Assembly: GCA_026713205.1 (NCBI GenBank) | Contig: JAPOOY010000111.1 | Location: forward strand, 1 to 12,778 | DNA from: Bdellovibrionales bacterium | GTDB lineage: Bacteria > Bdellovibrionota > Bdellovibrionia > Bdellovibrionales > UBA1609 | Length of the DNA stretch: 12,778 nt | Direction of reading: 5' to 3' | Part shown: positions 1 through 5,608 of the stretch, piece after piece | Layout of the letters: every line of letters begins with the position of its first letter | Position numbering within the stretch: the stretch's first letter is position 1 | The notes under the pieces: generated by a model | Told to the model about the DNA's origin: nothing | Seen by the model: the letters and a program-made list of their open reading frames with translations, nothing else | Databases searched by the model: none | Program-made: the position numbers and the translations under genes

Positions 1-72
1 ACCTTAATTCCCCATAAAAACCCTAAAATTTAAACCGGATGGATATAAATTCCACCCCTCCCTAAAATCTTC

Positions 73-99
73 TTGAAAAGAGTTTGGGAAAGTTATATA
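73..99 (+). promoter_or_regulatory. Putative sigma70-type promoter of the rpsP operon
   Basis: TTGAAA at 73-78 is followed, 15-17 bases later, by the TATATAT run at 94-100, a plausible -35/-10 pair. The -10 box lies only about 10 bases before the rpsP ATG, so a transcript from here would have almost no leader. The rest of 1-109 shows no gene; the ffh gene that often precedes rpsP is not in this stretch. The boxes are inferred by eye only. Confidence 0.35.
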
Positions 100-109
100 T
101 GCAGTGGAT

Positions 110-397
110 ATGGTTGTTATACGGCTGGCCCGAACAGGCTCAAAACACAATCCCAGTTACCGTGTCACGGTGGCGGATCAAAGATCCGCCGTCAGAGGGC
201 GATATATTGAGGTCATTGGCCACTATCATCCCCTGTCTAAAGACAAAAATGTTCTGATAGACAAAAAAAGATATGACATTTGGATTCAAAAAGGCGCTCA
301 GCCCAGCCGTGTTGTGGCCAATCTGTACAAAAAATTGAAACCAGGAAAGGAGGATGCCCCCAATGGAACTCAGGGAAATCGTGGAAGATCTCATTAA
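110..397 (+). CDS. rpsP: 30S ribosomal protein S16
   Basis: Structural protein of the small ribosomal subunit, binding 16S rRNA. The N-terminus MVVIRLARTGSK with NPSYRVTVAD and the central RYIEVIGHYHP block are the S16 signature, and the following IWIQKGAQPS...VANLYKKL is the conserved second half. I start at ATG 110; an in-frame GTG lies at 104. No good Shine-Dalgarno precedes either. The protein is 95 residues, long for S16, because the frame continues past the usual end (about KKLKPGK) and reads through the khpA ribosome-binding site and start, overlapping khpA by 35 bases. The last 14 or so residues are therefore probably a nonconserved tail. First gene of the operon rpsP-khpA-rimM-trmD-rplS. 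Confidence 0.95.
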   Translation: MVVIRLARTGSKHNPSYRVTVADQRSAVRGRYIEVIGHYHPLSKDKNVLIDKKRYDIWIQKGAQPSRVVANLYKKLKPGKEDAPNGTQGNRGRSH

Positions 398-614
398 GAG
401 GCTTGTGGATGAACCGGATGAAGTCACTATTACGGAAAGCAAGGGAGAGCGAACCACCATTTTGGAAGCCCGCGTGGCAAAACCCGATATGGGAAAGGTG
501 ATTGGCCGGAGAGGTAAAACAGTGGAAGCGCTTCGTGTTATTGTGGGCGCCTGCGGAGCCAAGAAAAAACAAAAATGCATCTTTCAGGTTATTGACGAAG
601 AGGAAGAAAATTAG
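363..614 (+). CDS. khpA: KhpA, KH-domain RNA-binding protein
   Basis: Small single-KH-domain protein (83 residues), the usual length for KhpA. The N-terminal helix ELREIVEDLIKRLVDEPDEV is followed by a beta strand and the RNA-binding GXXG loop in VIGRRGKTVEALRVIV. In bacteria where it has been studied it binds RNA, often with KhpB, and affects cell division and small-RNA biology; here function is by family only. A strong AAAGGAGG at 346-353 is placed for ATG 363 (9 bases away) rather than for ATG 354, which it directly abuts. The start lies inside the rpsP 3' end, suggesting translational coupling. The acidic tail EEEEN ends at TAG 612-614, overlapping the start of rimM. Confidence 0.93.
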   Translation: MELREIVEDLIKRLVDEPDEVTITESKGERTTILEARVAKPDMGKVIGRRGKTVEALRVIVGACGAKKKQKCIFQVIDEEEEN

Positions 615-1116
615 TCTGCTGAAAGCGGGAACTGTTACCAAAGCCCACGGCATCAAGGGAGAAATTTTCGTTCGCCCCCTACACCCCCATCCCGACTGGC
701 CTTCCAAACTGAAGGAAGTCTTTATTGGAGAGCCACCCCAGGTCTTTCAAGTGGAATCCCATCGTCCCCATAAACAGGGATGGATTTTCAAGCTAAAAGG
801 ATGTGATACAAGAAATGCAAGTGAGGCTTTACAAAAACAGCCTTTTCTCCTTGCAAAAACACTTTTTAAAAGCTTAAAGGGAGAATCTATTTACCTTGCG
901 GAGCTTTCCGGTTTTTCTGTGGAAGTAAAAGGTCGGACTGTGGGATATATTCAGGGATTCTCCTCCAACGGAACTCAGGATTATCTGGAAGTTTCCACGA
1001 ATAAAACTCCTCTGTCCATTCCCTTCATTCCCGATTATATTGAAGATATGAACTTTTCAAAACGCCGAATTAAACTTCACCTGCCCCTGGATTTTCCCGG
1101 ACTTGCCAATGAATAA
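592..1116 (+). CDS. rimM: Ribosome maturation factor RimM
   Basis: Assists 30S subunit maturation by binding S19 and the 3' domain of 16S rRNA. The N-terminal RimM domain opens with LLKAGTVTKAHGIKGEIFVRPL, followed by a W-F-L-G-type segment. The C-terminal PRC-barrel-like domain carries YLAELSGFSVEV...VGYIQGF, the NGTQDYLEV strand, LSIPFIPDYIEDM and IKLHLP. The start is uncertain. There is no ATG close to the conserved N-terminus. TTG 592 is the nearest conventional start but has only a weak CAGG in front. CTG 616 (or ATT 610) would be better placed after the GAGGAAG at 600-606. The long frame back to ATG 502 lies inside khpA and is rejected. The end overlaps trmD by 8 bases. Confidence 0.9.
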   Translation: MTKRKKISLLKAGTVTKAHGIKGEIFVRPLHPHPDWPSKLKEVFIGEPPQVFQVESHRPHKQGWIFKLKGCDTRNASEALQKQPFLLAKTLFKSLKGESIYLAELSGFSVEVKGRTVGYIQGFSSNGTQDYLEVSTNKTPLSIPFIPDYIEDMNFSKRRIKLHLPLDFPGLANE

Positions 1117-1903
1117 ATTTCAAATCATCACCTTGTTTCCGGATTACTTCACCAGCCCTCTAAAAGAAGGGCTTTTAGGCCGTGCTTTTAAAGAGGGGCT
1201 GATGGAGGTCTCCTTTTCAAACCCCAGGCAATTTACACAAGACGGAAGAGTGGATGACTATCCCTTTGGCGGCGGAGACAGTATGATACTCTCTTACACA
1301 CCTCTCAAACAGTCTTTGGAGAGTTTTACAAAAAAAGGTTATGTGGTTTATCCCTCCCCTCAGGGTCGGCCCTGGTCCGCCCGAAAAGCGCGCATCTTCG
1401 CAAAGCATCCCCTCATCACCCTTATTTGCGGGCGGTATGGCGGCGTGGATGAACGGTTTATCCGAGACTCTGTGGATGAGGAAATCTCCCTTGGAGATTA
1501 TGTTTTAAATGGAGGGGAAGCCGCTGTTTTAACCCTTTTGGAATCCCTTTCCCGCTTTATCCCGGGAGTTTTGGGAAATGAAAAATCAGCGGAAGAGGAG
1601 AGTTTTGAGGGAATAGGCCTTTTGGAAGGCCCTCAATGGACTCGTCCCCGCTCCATTGAAGGACATCAAATTCCTGAAGTCTTATTCAGCGGCCACCATG
1701 AAAAAATAAAAAACTTCCGGTTTTTTGCCTCCCTGGTGTTAACAGCCCTTAAAAGACCTGAACTCATTACAGATTTCTCCTTACAAAAGAGGCTGTCAAA
1801 AGCCCAACAGGCATTAAAGGCTTTAAGTTCTGAAGAATTAAGAGCCTTGGGTCTTAGGCCGGTGGATTTGGAAAGATCGGATTTCTTTACAAACGGGCTT
1901 TAA
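1109..1903 (+). CDS. trmD: tRNA (guanine-N1-)-methyltransferase TrmD
   Basis: SpoU-TrmD (SPOUT) methyltransferase that makes m1G37 in tRNAs, preventing +1 frameshifts. Visible family motifs are LFPDYF (residues 9-14), GGGDSM (54-59), YPSPQG, LICGRYGGVDER (105-116), EEISLGDYVLNGGE (124-137), RFIPGVLGNE and GLLEGPQWTRP (170-180), which together form the trefoil-knot SAM site and active-site loop; PEVLFSGHH follows. Length 264 residues, normal. ATG 1109 overlaps the rimM stop, and TTG 1103 is disregarded. Two substitutions stand out by memory of the family: Gly111 where GRYEG normally has Glu, and Glu164 in EESF where the catalytic Asp (E. coli D169) normally stands. The 3' end is duplicated downstream. 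Confidence 0.96.
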   Translation: MNKFQIITLFPDYFTSPLKEGLLGRAFKEGLMEVSFSNPRQFTQDGRVDDYPFGGGDSMILSYTPLKQSLESFTKKGYVVYPSPQGRPWSARKARIFAKHPLITLICGRYGGVDERFIRDSVDEEISLGDYVLNGGEAAVLTLLESLSRFIPGVLGNEKSAEEESFEGIGLLEGPQWTRPRSIEGHQIPEVLFSGHHEKIKNFRFFASLVLTALKRPELITDFSLQKRLSKAQQALKALSSEELRALGLRPVDLERSDFFTNGL

Positions 1904-2200
1904 AATTTCCCGGCGCTTGACCGGATAGAAACAAAAACGGGCTTTACACACGGGCTTTAAGCTCTGAAGAATTAAGAGCCTTAAGGCTTAGGCCAGTGGA
2001 TTTGGAAAAAACGGATTTCTTTACACACGGGCTTTAAAATTTCCCGCGCGCTTGACCGGATAGAAACAAAAACGGCATTAAAGGCTTTAAGCTCTGAAGA
2101 ATTAAGAGCCTTAAGGCTTAGGCCAGTGGATTTGGAAAAAACGGATTTCTTTACACACGGGCTTTAAAATTTCCAACGCACTTGACCGGATAGAAACAAA
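1810..2200 (+). repeat. Tandem triplication of the trmD 3' end / rplS leader
   Basis: Three consecutive copies of a roughly 130-bp unit. Anchors starting TGAAGAATTAAGAGCC lie at 1831, 1965 and 2095, giving periods of 134 and 130 bases. Copy 1 is the genuine end of trmD; copies 2 (about 1951-2073) and 3 (about 2074-2200) repeat the last 26 TrmD codons including the stop, plus the rplS upstream segment ending CTTGACCGGATAGAAACAAAA. Copies 2 and 3 are almost identical (three changes just after the stop) while both differ from copy 1 at several sites. Only copy 3 is followed by the rplS ATG. The stretch fills the roughly 300 bases between trmD and rplS and has no gene of its own. Confidence 0.93.
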
Positions 2201-2599
2201 ATGGTAAATCCAAACATCATGGATCAAGTTAGAGATATTACCCTTAAACGGCATCCCTTTAAAAAATACCCCATCCAGGTGGGGGATACGGCTCGCGCCC
2301 ATATTAAAGTGAAAGAGGGAAGCAAAGAGAGAGTACAGGTTTTTGAAGGCGTGATATTAAAAATTCAGGGAAAGGATCACACCCGCTCCTTTACCATTCG
2401 TAAAATCTCAGGAGGTGTTGGAGTGGAAAAAACTCTTCCCCTGGCCAGTCCCTACCTCTCCCATGTGGAAGTGGTGTCCCGCTCAAAAGTGCGCCGCGCC
2501 CGATTGTACTATCTTCGCAAACTCAAGGGACGAGCCGCTCGGTTAAGCGCGCGACAGCTTACTGACAACAAAGATCAAAAACAAGAAAAACCATCTTAA
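2201..2599 (+). CDS. rplS: 50S ribosomal protein L19
   Basis: Structural protein of the large subunit located at the 30S-50S interface. The sequence shows the L19 hallmarks: PIQVGDTARAHIKVKEGSKERVQVFEGVILKIQG, then SFTIRKISGGVGVEKTLPLASPYLSHVEVV and RSKVRRARLYYLRKLKGRAARL. Length 132 residues, slightly long because of a polar C-terminal tail ending DQKQEKPS. ATG 2201 is preceded by a weak GGATAG about 8 bases upstream; ATG 2219 (MDQVRD) is an alternative closer to the family N-terminus. It closes the operon, separated from trmD by the tandem repeat, so its leader is unusually long. Confidence 0.96.
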   Translation: MVNPNIMDQVRDITLKRHPFKKYPIQVGDTARAHIKVKEGSKERVQVFEGVILKIQGKDHTRSFTIRKISGGVGVEKTLPLASPYLSHVEVVSRSKVRRARLYYLRKLKGRAARLSARQLTDNKDQKQEKPS

Positions 2600-2752
2600 G
2601 TTTCCTTATTAAAACACAGCGGATCTGATTTTCAAATCTCTTTGATCATTATACTCCTTAGGCTTAAAACAGATGACTTTAGTATAAAAAATCAATAACA
2701 ATCTGTTAAGTGTATACAAAAACTCCTTTAATTTTAGTTAGTTACAAAAAAT

Positions 2753-2788
2753 ATTGAATTAGCATCAATTATTTGATACTAATTCAAT
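2753..2788. repeat. 36-bp AT-rich inverted repeat (possible terminator)
   Basis: Two 16-base arms starting ATTGAATTAG and ending CTAATTCAAT pair at 15 of 16 positions around a TTAT loop, and a short T run follows on the plus strand. It sits about 150 bases after rplS and just before the nuclease fragment. It could end transcription of the ribosomal operon, or be the edge of a lost insertion. The rest of 2600-2804 shows nothing I can name. Confidence 0.5.
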
Positions 2789-2804
2789 TTTAGAGTGAAA
2801 ATGA

Positions 2805-3128
2805 AAATCTGGATACCGAATTGATCTAGTAATAGTAAGTGGTGACAAACAAGATATGTCACCAGAAAATATGTTGGCTGTTGAATGTGACGGACCTCCT
2901 CATGAAAAATTAAAACGACAAAAAAAGGATAAAGAAAAACAGAGTGTTCTTGAAGATAAAGGCTGGACAGTTTGGAGAGTAAAGCATTCTAAGAAAAAAA
3001 CTCCCTCATTGCCTTATCCTCCTTTTTATTCTCTATATCCAAACTGGAAGGGCAGAAAAATAAACTCTGAAGCTTTGGATACATTATGGGAAAAACTGGA
3101 GAGAAAACAAATTAACCCCGTTGAATAG
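2805..3128 (+). pseudogene. 5'-truncated PD-(D/E)XK nuclease domain (DUF559/MTES_1575-like)
   Basis: An open frame from 2805 (just after TGA 2802-2804) to 3128 encodes SGYRIDLVIVSG...LAVECDGPPHEKLKRQKKDKEKQSVLEDKGWTVWRVKHS. The pattern RIDL-x(n)-ECDG-H followed by D..KQ..LE..GW.V.RV is that of DUF559/Vsr-like restriction-endonuclease folds often found at the C-terminus of helicases (REase_MTES_1575). The catalytic Asp and the E-x-D pair are present. No start codon lies before the first beta strand; the first ATG (2856) would cut off the RIDL strand, giving a 90-residue product. Nothing upstream in any frame looks like the missing part. I read this as the surviving C-terminal end of a larger protein. 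Translation as a small protein cannot be excluded. Confidence 0.6.
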
Positions 3129-3183
3129 TTCTAATACTTGGGACAGAGTTAAGTTCACAAGCTTATTCAGTTCATATTTTTCC

Positions 3184-3271
3184 ATATGAAAATTTCTTTC
3201 ATTTATAGGTTATTATAAAGGGCTTATGTCTCTTAAATAAAAACCGGAAAATTTCAAATACGATCGGTATA
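3184..3271. mobile_element. MITE-like element, copy A (degraded left end)
   Basis: The right half, from GTCTCTTAAATAAAAACCGG through TTTCAAATACGATCGGTA and the following TA (3270-3271), matches the copies at 3670-3780 and, inverted, 5508-5608 almost base for base. The left half (ATGAAAATTTC... TTTATA... TTATAAAGGG) is recognisable but decayed, so the left boundary is approximate. It lies just downstream of the antitoxin gene and is in the same orientation as copy B. Confidence 0.65.
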
Positions 3272-3317
3272 AGTACAGAGTGGATTGTCTTTAAAAAAAT
3301 TATAGAAATATTTTAAA

Positions 3318-3335
3318 TTTTGTAGAGAAAAGTTT
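3318..3335. repeat. 18-bp direct repeat, left copy, bracketing the TA module
   Basis: TTTTGTAGAGAAAAGTTT occurs here, touching the antitoxin stop codon, and again identically at 4234-4251 beyond the toxin promoter. The two copies enclose the whole toxin-antitoxin locus. They could be recombination footprints of module gain. Confidence 0.7.
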
Positions 3336-3634
3336 CAGGCCACTTTTATAATTTTTAAGCTGGGCTTATAACCAAGAACTGACAAGACCCTCAACATTAA
3401 ATCTGTAGAAACATCTGAAATATTTCGGTTTAAAAGCGCTGTCATACGGGTTCTGGAACTACCGGCTAATTTCGCCAGTTGCGCATGAGTGATCTTTTTC
3501 TTTTTTACAATTTTTATAATTTGCGAGTTAAGGTTTACACGAAAAGCCATTTCAGCTCCTTGTGCAGAAGTTAAACCCAAAGTCTTGGCAATTTCTGCGA
3601 CTGTATGCGCTCTCACTGTTTTAATTTTAGCCAT
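3335..3634 (-). CDS. higA: XRE/HigA-type antitoxin, helix-turn-helix protein
   Basis: A 99-residue protein with a helix-turn-helix of the Cro/CI (XRE) class at about residues 38-75: KIVKKKKITHAQLAKLAGSS with a second helix TRMTALLNRNISDVSTDLMLRVLSVLG. Proteins of this type neutralise the RelE/HigB toxin encoded next to them and repress their shared operon. ATG at 3634 follows a strong AAAGGAGG; this start overlaps the former end of the toxin frame (GATGGCTAA), as is common in toxin-first HigBA operons. The stop abuts the left 18-bp repeat. The gene is intact even though the toxin is interrupted. The symbol is given by family resemblance only. Confidence 0.85.
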   Translation of the reverse strand: MAKIKTVRAHTVAEIAKTLGLTSAQGAEMAFRVNLNSQIIKIVKKKKITHAQLAKLAGSSRTRMTALLNRNISDVSTDLMLRVLSVLGYKPSLKIIKVA

Positions 3635-3669
3635 CAAGCACCTCCTTTAATCTTTTTTTAGCTATTTTA

Positions 3670-3780
3670 TACTCCTCCGGTTTGAAAATTTCCGGCTCTT
3701 TATAAGAAAAAATACTTACACCCTTTATAACAGACTATGTCTCTTAAATAAAAACCGGAAAAATTCAAACACGATTGGTA
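3670..3780. mobile_element. MITE-like element, copy B, inserted in the toxin gene
   Basis: A 111-bp non-coding element flanked by TA at 3668-3669 and 3781-3782. The left terminus is TACTCCTCCGGTTTGAAAA and the right terminus (read inward on the other strand) is TACCAATCGTGTTTGAATT; both continue into TTTCCGG, giving imperfect terminal inverted repeats of about 25 bp. The interior holds CTCTTTATAAGAAAAAATAC and ACCCTTTATAACAGACTATG, shared with the copy at 12676. Deleting it with one TA restores the toxin frame, which proves both its mobility and its ends. TA duplication is typical of IS630/Tc1-mariner-type transposition; no transposase is in the window. Confidence 0.85.
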
Positions 3781-4066
3781 TAATTTCTTTCTTAGGCATT
3801 TTTTGTGTTTTTTTAATAAATGCATGAAAAACAATTATTCTATCTTTCATCCGAGCCAGATAAAAAGTTCTATATATGCCATTTAAATCTTTACTCCTGA
3901 TTTCCTCTACACCAGATCCTACTGATTTCACAGGGCGGGATAAGGGCATAGAAAGCTTTTCACCTCTTTGTAGTTCTAAAATAGCCTGACCGATAATCTT
4001 TCGCACATTGACAGGGAATCCCTTTATTATTTTTAACGCCGCCGGATGAAAATCAACCGCTTTCAT
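3725..4066 (-). CDS. higB: HigB/RelE-family toxin, C-terminus replaced by an inserted repeat element
   Basis: Phage-Gp49-like RelE-superfamily toxin (mRNA interferase family). The hallmarks are LSMPLSRPVKSVGSGVEEIRSKDLNGIYRTFYL and VFHAFIKKTQKMPKKEI. ATG 4066 is used; TTG 4069 is ignored. After residue 95 (KKEI) the frame enters the element at 3670-3780, adds 18 foreign residues (IPIVFEFFRFLFKRHSLL) and stops at 3725. The missing end is still present beyond the element: skipping the element and one TA gives KKEI-KIAKKRLKEVLDG with a stop at 3627, a typical family C-terminus and a 108-residue protein overlapping the antitoxin start. The current product lacks its last helix and is probably inactive or altered. 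It is effectively a recent pseudogene spanning 3627-4066. Confidence 0.85.
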   Translation of the reverse strand: MKAVDFHPAALKIIKGFPVNVRKIIGQAILELQRGEKLSMPLSRPVKSVGSGVEEIRSKDLNGIYRTFYLARMKDRIIVFHAFIKKTQKMPKKEIIPIVFEFFRFLFKRHSLL

Positions 4067-4073
4067 CAACGCA

Positions 4074-4093
4074 ATGTCTCATATATGGGACAT
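4074..4093. promoter_or_regulatory. 20-bp palindrome, likely TA operator
   Basis: ATGTCTCATATATGGGACAT is a palindrome with one mismatched pair, 7 bases upstream of the toxin ATG and overlapping where its promoter should be. Position and symmetry suit a dimeric HTH antitoxin binding site for autoregulation. No binding evidence is available. Confidence 0.5.
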
Positions 4094-4126
4094 TAAATCA
4101 AGAAAAAATTTAAAATATAGGTTTCC

Positions 4127-4156
4127 GTCACGAGAGCGGGAAACTCCGGGAGTGAC
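4127..4156. repeat. REP-like hairpin
   Basis: GTCAC at 4127-4131 and GTGAC at 4152-4156 enclose a GC-rich interior (GAGAGCGGGAAACTCCGGGA), unusual in this AT-rich spacer. It resembles the short extragenic palindromes found in many proteobacterial genomes. Only one copy is visible here. Confidence 0.3.
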
Positions 4157-4227
4157 AATAAAACATTTTTATAAAATTCTTGAATAACTTTAAGTTTTTT
4201 TGATAAGTATCTGTAATTAAAAAATTA

Positions 4228-4256
4228 TTGACTTTTTGTAGAGAAAAGTTTACTAA
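4228..4256 (+). promoter_or_regulatory. Putative promoter of the outer-membrane protein gene
   Basis: TTGACT at 4228-4233, a 17-base spacer, then TACTAA at 4251-4256. The -35 is good and the -10 poor. The spacer consists almost entirely of the right 18-bp repeat. A start site near 4263 would leave almost no leader before ATG 4267. Confidence 0.3.
4234..4251. repeat. 18-bp direct repeat, right copy
   Basis: Exact second copy of the sequence at 3318-3335. It lies between the divergent toxin and outer-membrane protein genes. The distance between copies is 916 bases. Confidence 0.7.
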
Positions 4257-4266
4257 AAGCAGACTT

Positions 4267-5391
4267 ATGAAATATCTTACTTACGCCTTTTTAAGTGTTT
4301 TTTTTCTTTCAAATCTACCCATGAATACCATTGCAGAGGAAAAGAGTTATGAAAAAATTAATCTTACTTCAGGAGTTGCTTTCATTCCAGCTGCTCCTAA
4401 AAATATTGAAAATGAATCTTCGGAGACACAGGTATCTCAGAAAATAAACCCCAAAAACAACTGCCGGTATTTTTTAACAACCGGTCTGGAAAATGACACT
4501 CTTTTTGCTATCGGCAGTCATAATAGTGTTGATGACGGTTACACCCACGGGCATCTGACACGCTTAACAAAAAGTTGTGATTCCGGTGTGGATTTAAGCA
4601 TTGCTTTAGATTCCCGCTTATTTACAGATTTTTACGGCTTCAAAATATCACCGGAAGATGAAATTATTGTGACAAGCTTCTTTGAAGAGGAGAACAGACT
4701 TAATGTGGAATATACAGACTGGAGAAATTTCAGCAAGTCCTATCAATCAGTTGGGTTGACTGTAGGTCATCTTTCAAGAAATAAACGGCGTTTTGCCGGT
4801 TTGGAACAGGAATTGTTTCATAAACTCTTCGGTTCCACATCCAGAAAGGATGTAAAAATTTCTTACAGAAGAAAATCAAGGACATTGCCAAAAGATGAAA
4901 CCTCATCCAGACTGGAACCCGTTGAACAAGTAATAGATGATCTTACTTCTGATATTACTGAATATGAATACCTGCCTCAAGATAAAAACAAAGAATTTTT
5001 TGGAGGAAGAATAGCTTTTGGAAAAAGCTATTCCCTGGACGATTTAGGAAAAATATGCGCTAAACAATGTGCTGATTATTTTCGGACAGAAGCCGGGTTG
5101 GAATTTATCTCTCTCAAGTATGGTTCCAACATTTACATCTTTTCCGAAATAGACAAAAGTTTGCCTCAACCCTTAAAGGCGTTCAGTCTGTTTGCCTCTA
5201 TAAAAATTCAAAAAAATGAAGGAGGCTCCTCTTACAACGAAAACTCTTTGGGCTTAAAATACAGTTTTTCAGGGTTTCAACTTCATTTTATTTTCAAAAA
5301 AAGGAACCTGCCGGAGGGAGGGAATCCTATTATTGAATATGATACAGATGAAGATAATATAGTTTTTTTCGGTCTTCAAATACCTTTCTAG
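4267..5391 (+). CDS. Secreted beta-barrel protein, divergent LpxR-like (lipid A deacylase family)
   Basis: The product is 374 residues. It opens with a typical Sec signal peptide (MKYLTYAFLSVFFLSN...TIA, cleavage likely after residue 23) and ends in VFFGLQIPF, a terminal-Phe beta signal for the outer-membrane assembly machinery. After a polar stretch, residues 72-100 read TGLENDTLFAIGS...DDGYTHGHLTRL. This resembles the N-terminal strand pair of LpxR-type lipid A 3'-O-deacylases (ENDxF...YTNG), whose Asn and Asp line the active site. The segment AGLEQELFHKLFG fits the family's Q-x-x-H region. Alternating hydrophobic strands follow. The similarity is weak, so enzyme activity is uncertain while the outer-membrane location is more secure. 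ATG 4267 is chosen over TTG 4228 because it begins the signal peptide. It stands alone, divergent from the toxin operon. Confidence 0.6.
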   Translation: MKYLTYAFLSVFFLSNLPMNTIAEEKSYEKINLTSGVAFIPAAPKNIENESSETQVSQKINPKNNCRYFLTTGLENDTLFAIGSHNSVDDGYTHGHLTRLTKSCDSGVDLSIALDSRLFTDFYGFKISPEDEIIVTSFFEEENRLNVEYTDWRNFSKSYQSVGLTVGHLSRNKRRFAGLEQELFHKLFGSTSRKDVKISYRRKSRTLPKDETSSRLEPVEQVIDDLTSDITEYEYLPQDKNKEFFGGRIAFGKSYSLDDLGKICAKQCADYFRTEAGLEFISLKYGSNIYIFSEIDKSLPQPLKAFSLFASIKIQKNEGGSSYNENSLGLKYSFSGFQLHFIFKKRNLPEGGNPIIEYDTDEDNIVFFGLQIPF

Positions 5392-5402
5392 CCTAAAGAA
5401 GC

Positions 5403-5430
5403 ATTCCTCGGGGAATAGATTTTCTTTCTT
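5403..5430 (+). terminator. Possible intrinsic terminator after the barrel protein gene
   Basis: ATTCC-TCGG-GGAAT at 5403-5416 forms a short hairpin with a tetraloop, followed by the T-rich ATTTTCTTTCTT. The stem is only 5 bp, so it is weak, but the position 12 bases after the stop is right. Confidence 0.4.
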
Positions 5431-5507
5431 ATAACAGGGAAAACCTTTTATTGTTTTTCTTTCTTAAAAACTTTATAAACTTATGGAGACTTGGAGTATT
5501 GAAAATA

Positions 5508-5608
5508 TACCGATCGTGTTTGAAATTTTCCGGTTTTTATTTAAGAGACATACGCCCTGTGTAGGTATTTTTTTATGAAGAACCGGAAAATTTCAAGACG
5601 GAGGAGTA
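5508..5608. mobile_element. MITE-like element, copy C (inverted relative to B)
   Basis: A 101-bp copy beginning TACCGATCGTGTTTGAAATT and ending in GACGGAGGAGTA, preceded by TA (5506-5507). The right flank reads TG instead of TA, so one duplicate has mutated. The segment CCGGTTTTTATTTAAGAGAC is identical to the reverse of copies A and B; the interior differs, with CGCCCTGTGT in place of the longer ACCCTTTATAACAGAC block. Confidence 0.8.

Noticed and set aside
502..615. A longer RimM starting at ATG 502
   Set aside because: The extra 38 residues are the khpA sequence read in another frame and match no part of RimM; no ribosome-binding site precedes it.
140..707. Long minus-strand open frames opposite rpsP, khpA and rimM
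   Set aside because: They lie antisense to three clearly recognisable genes and have no family features.
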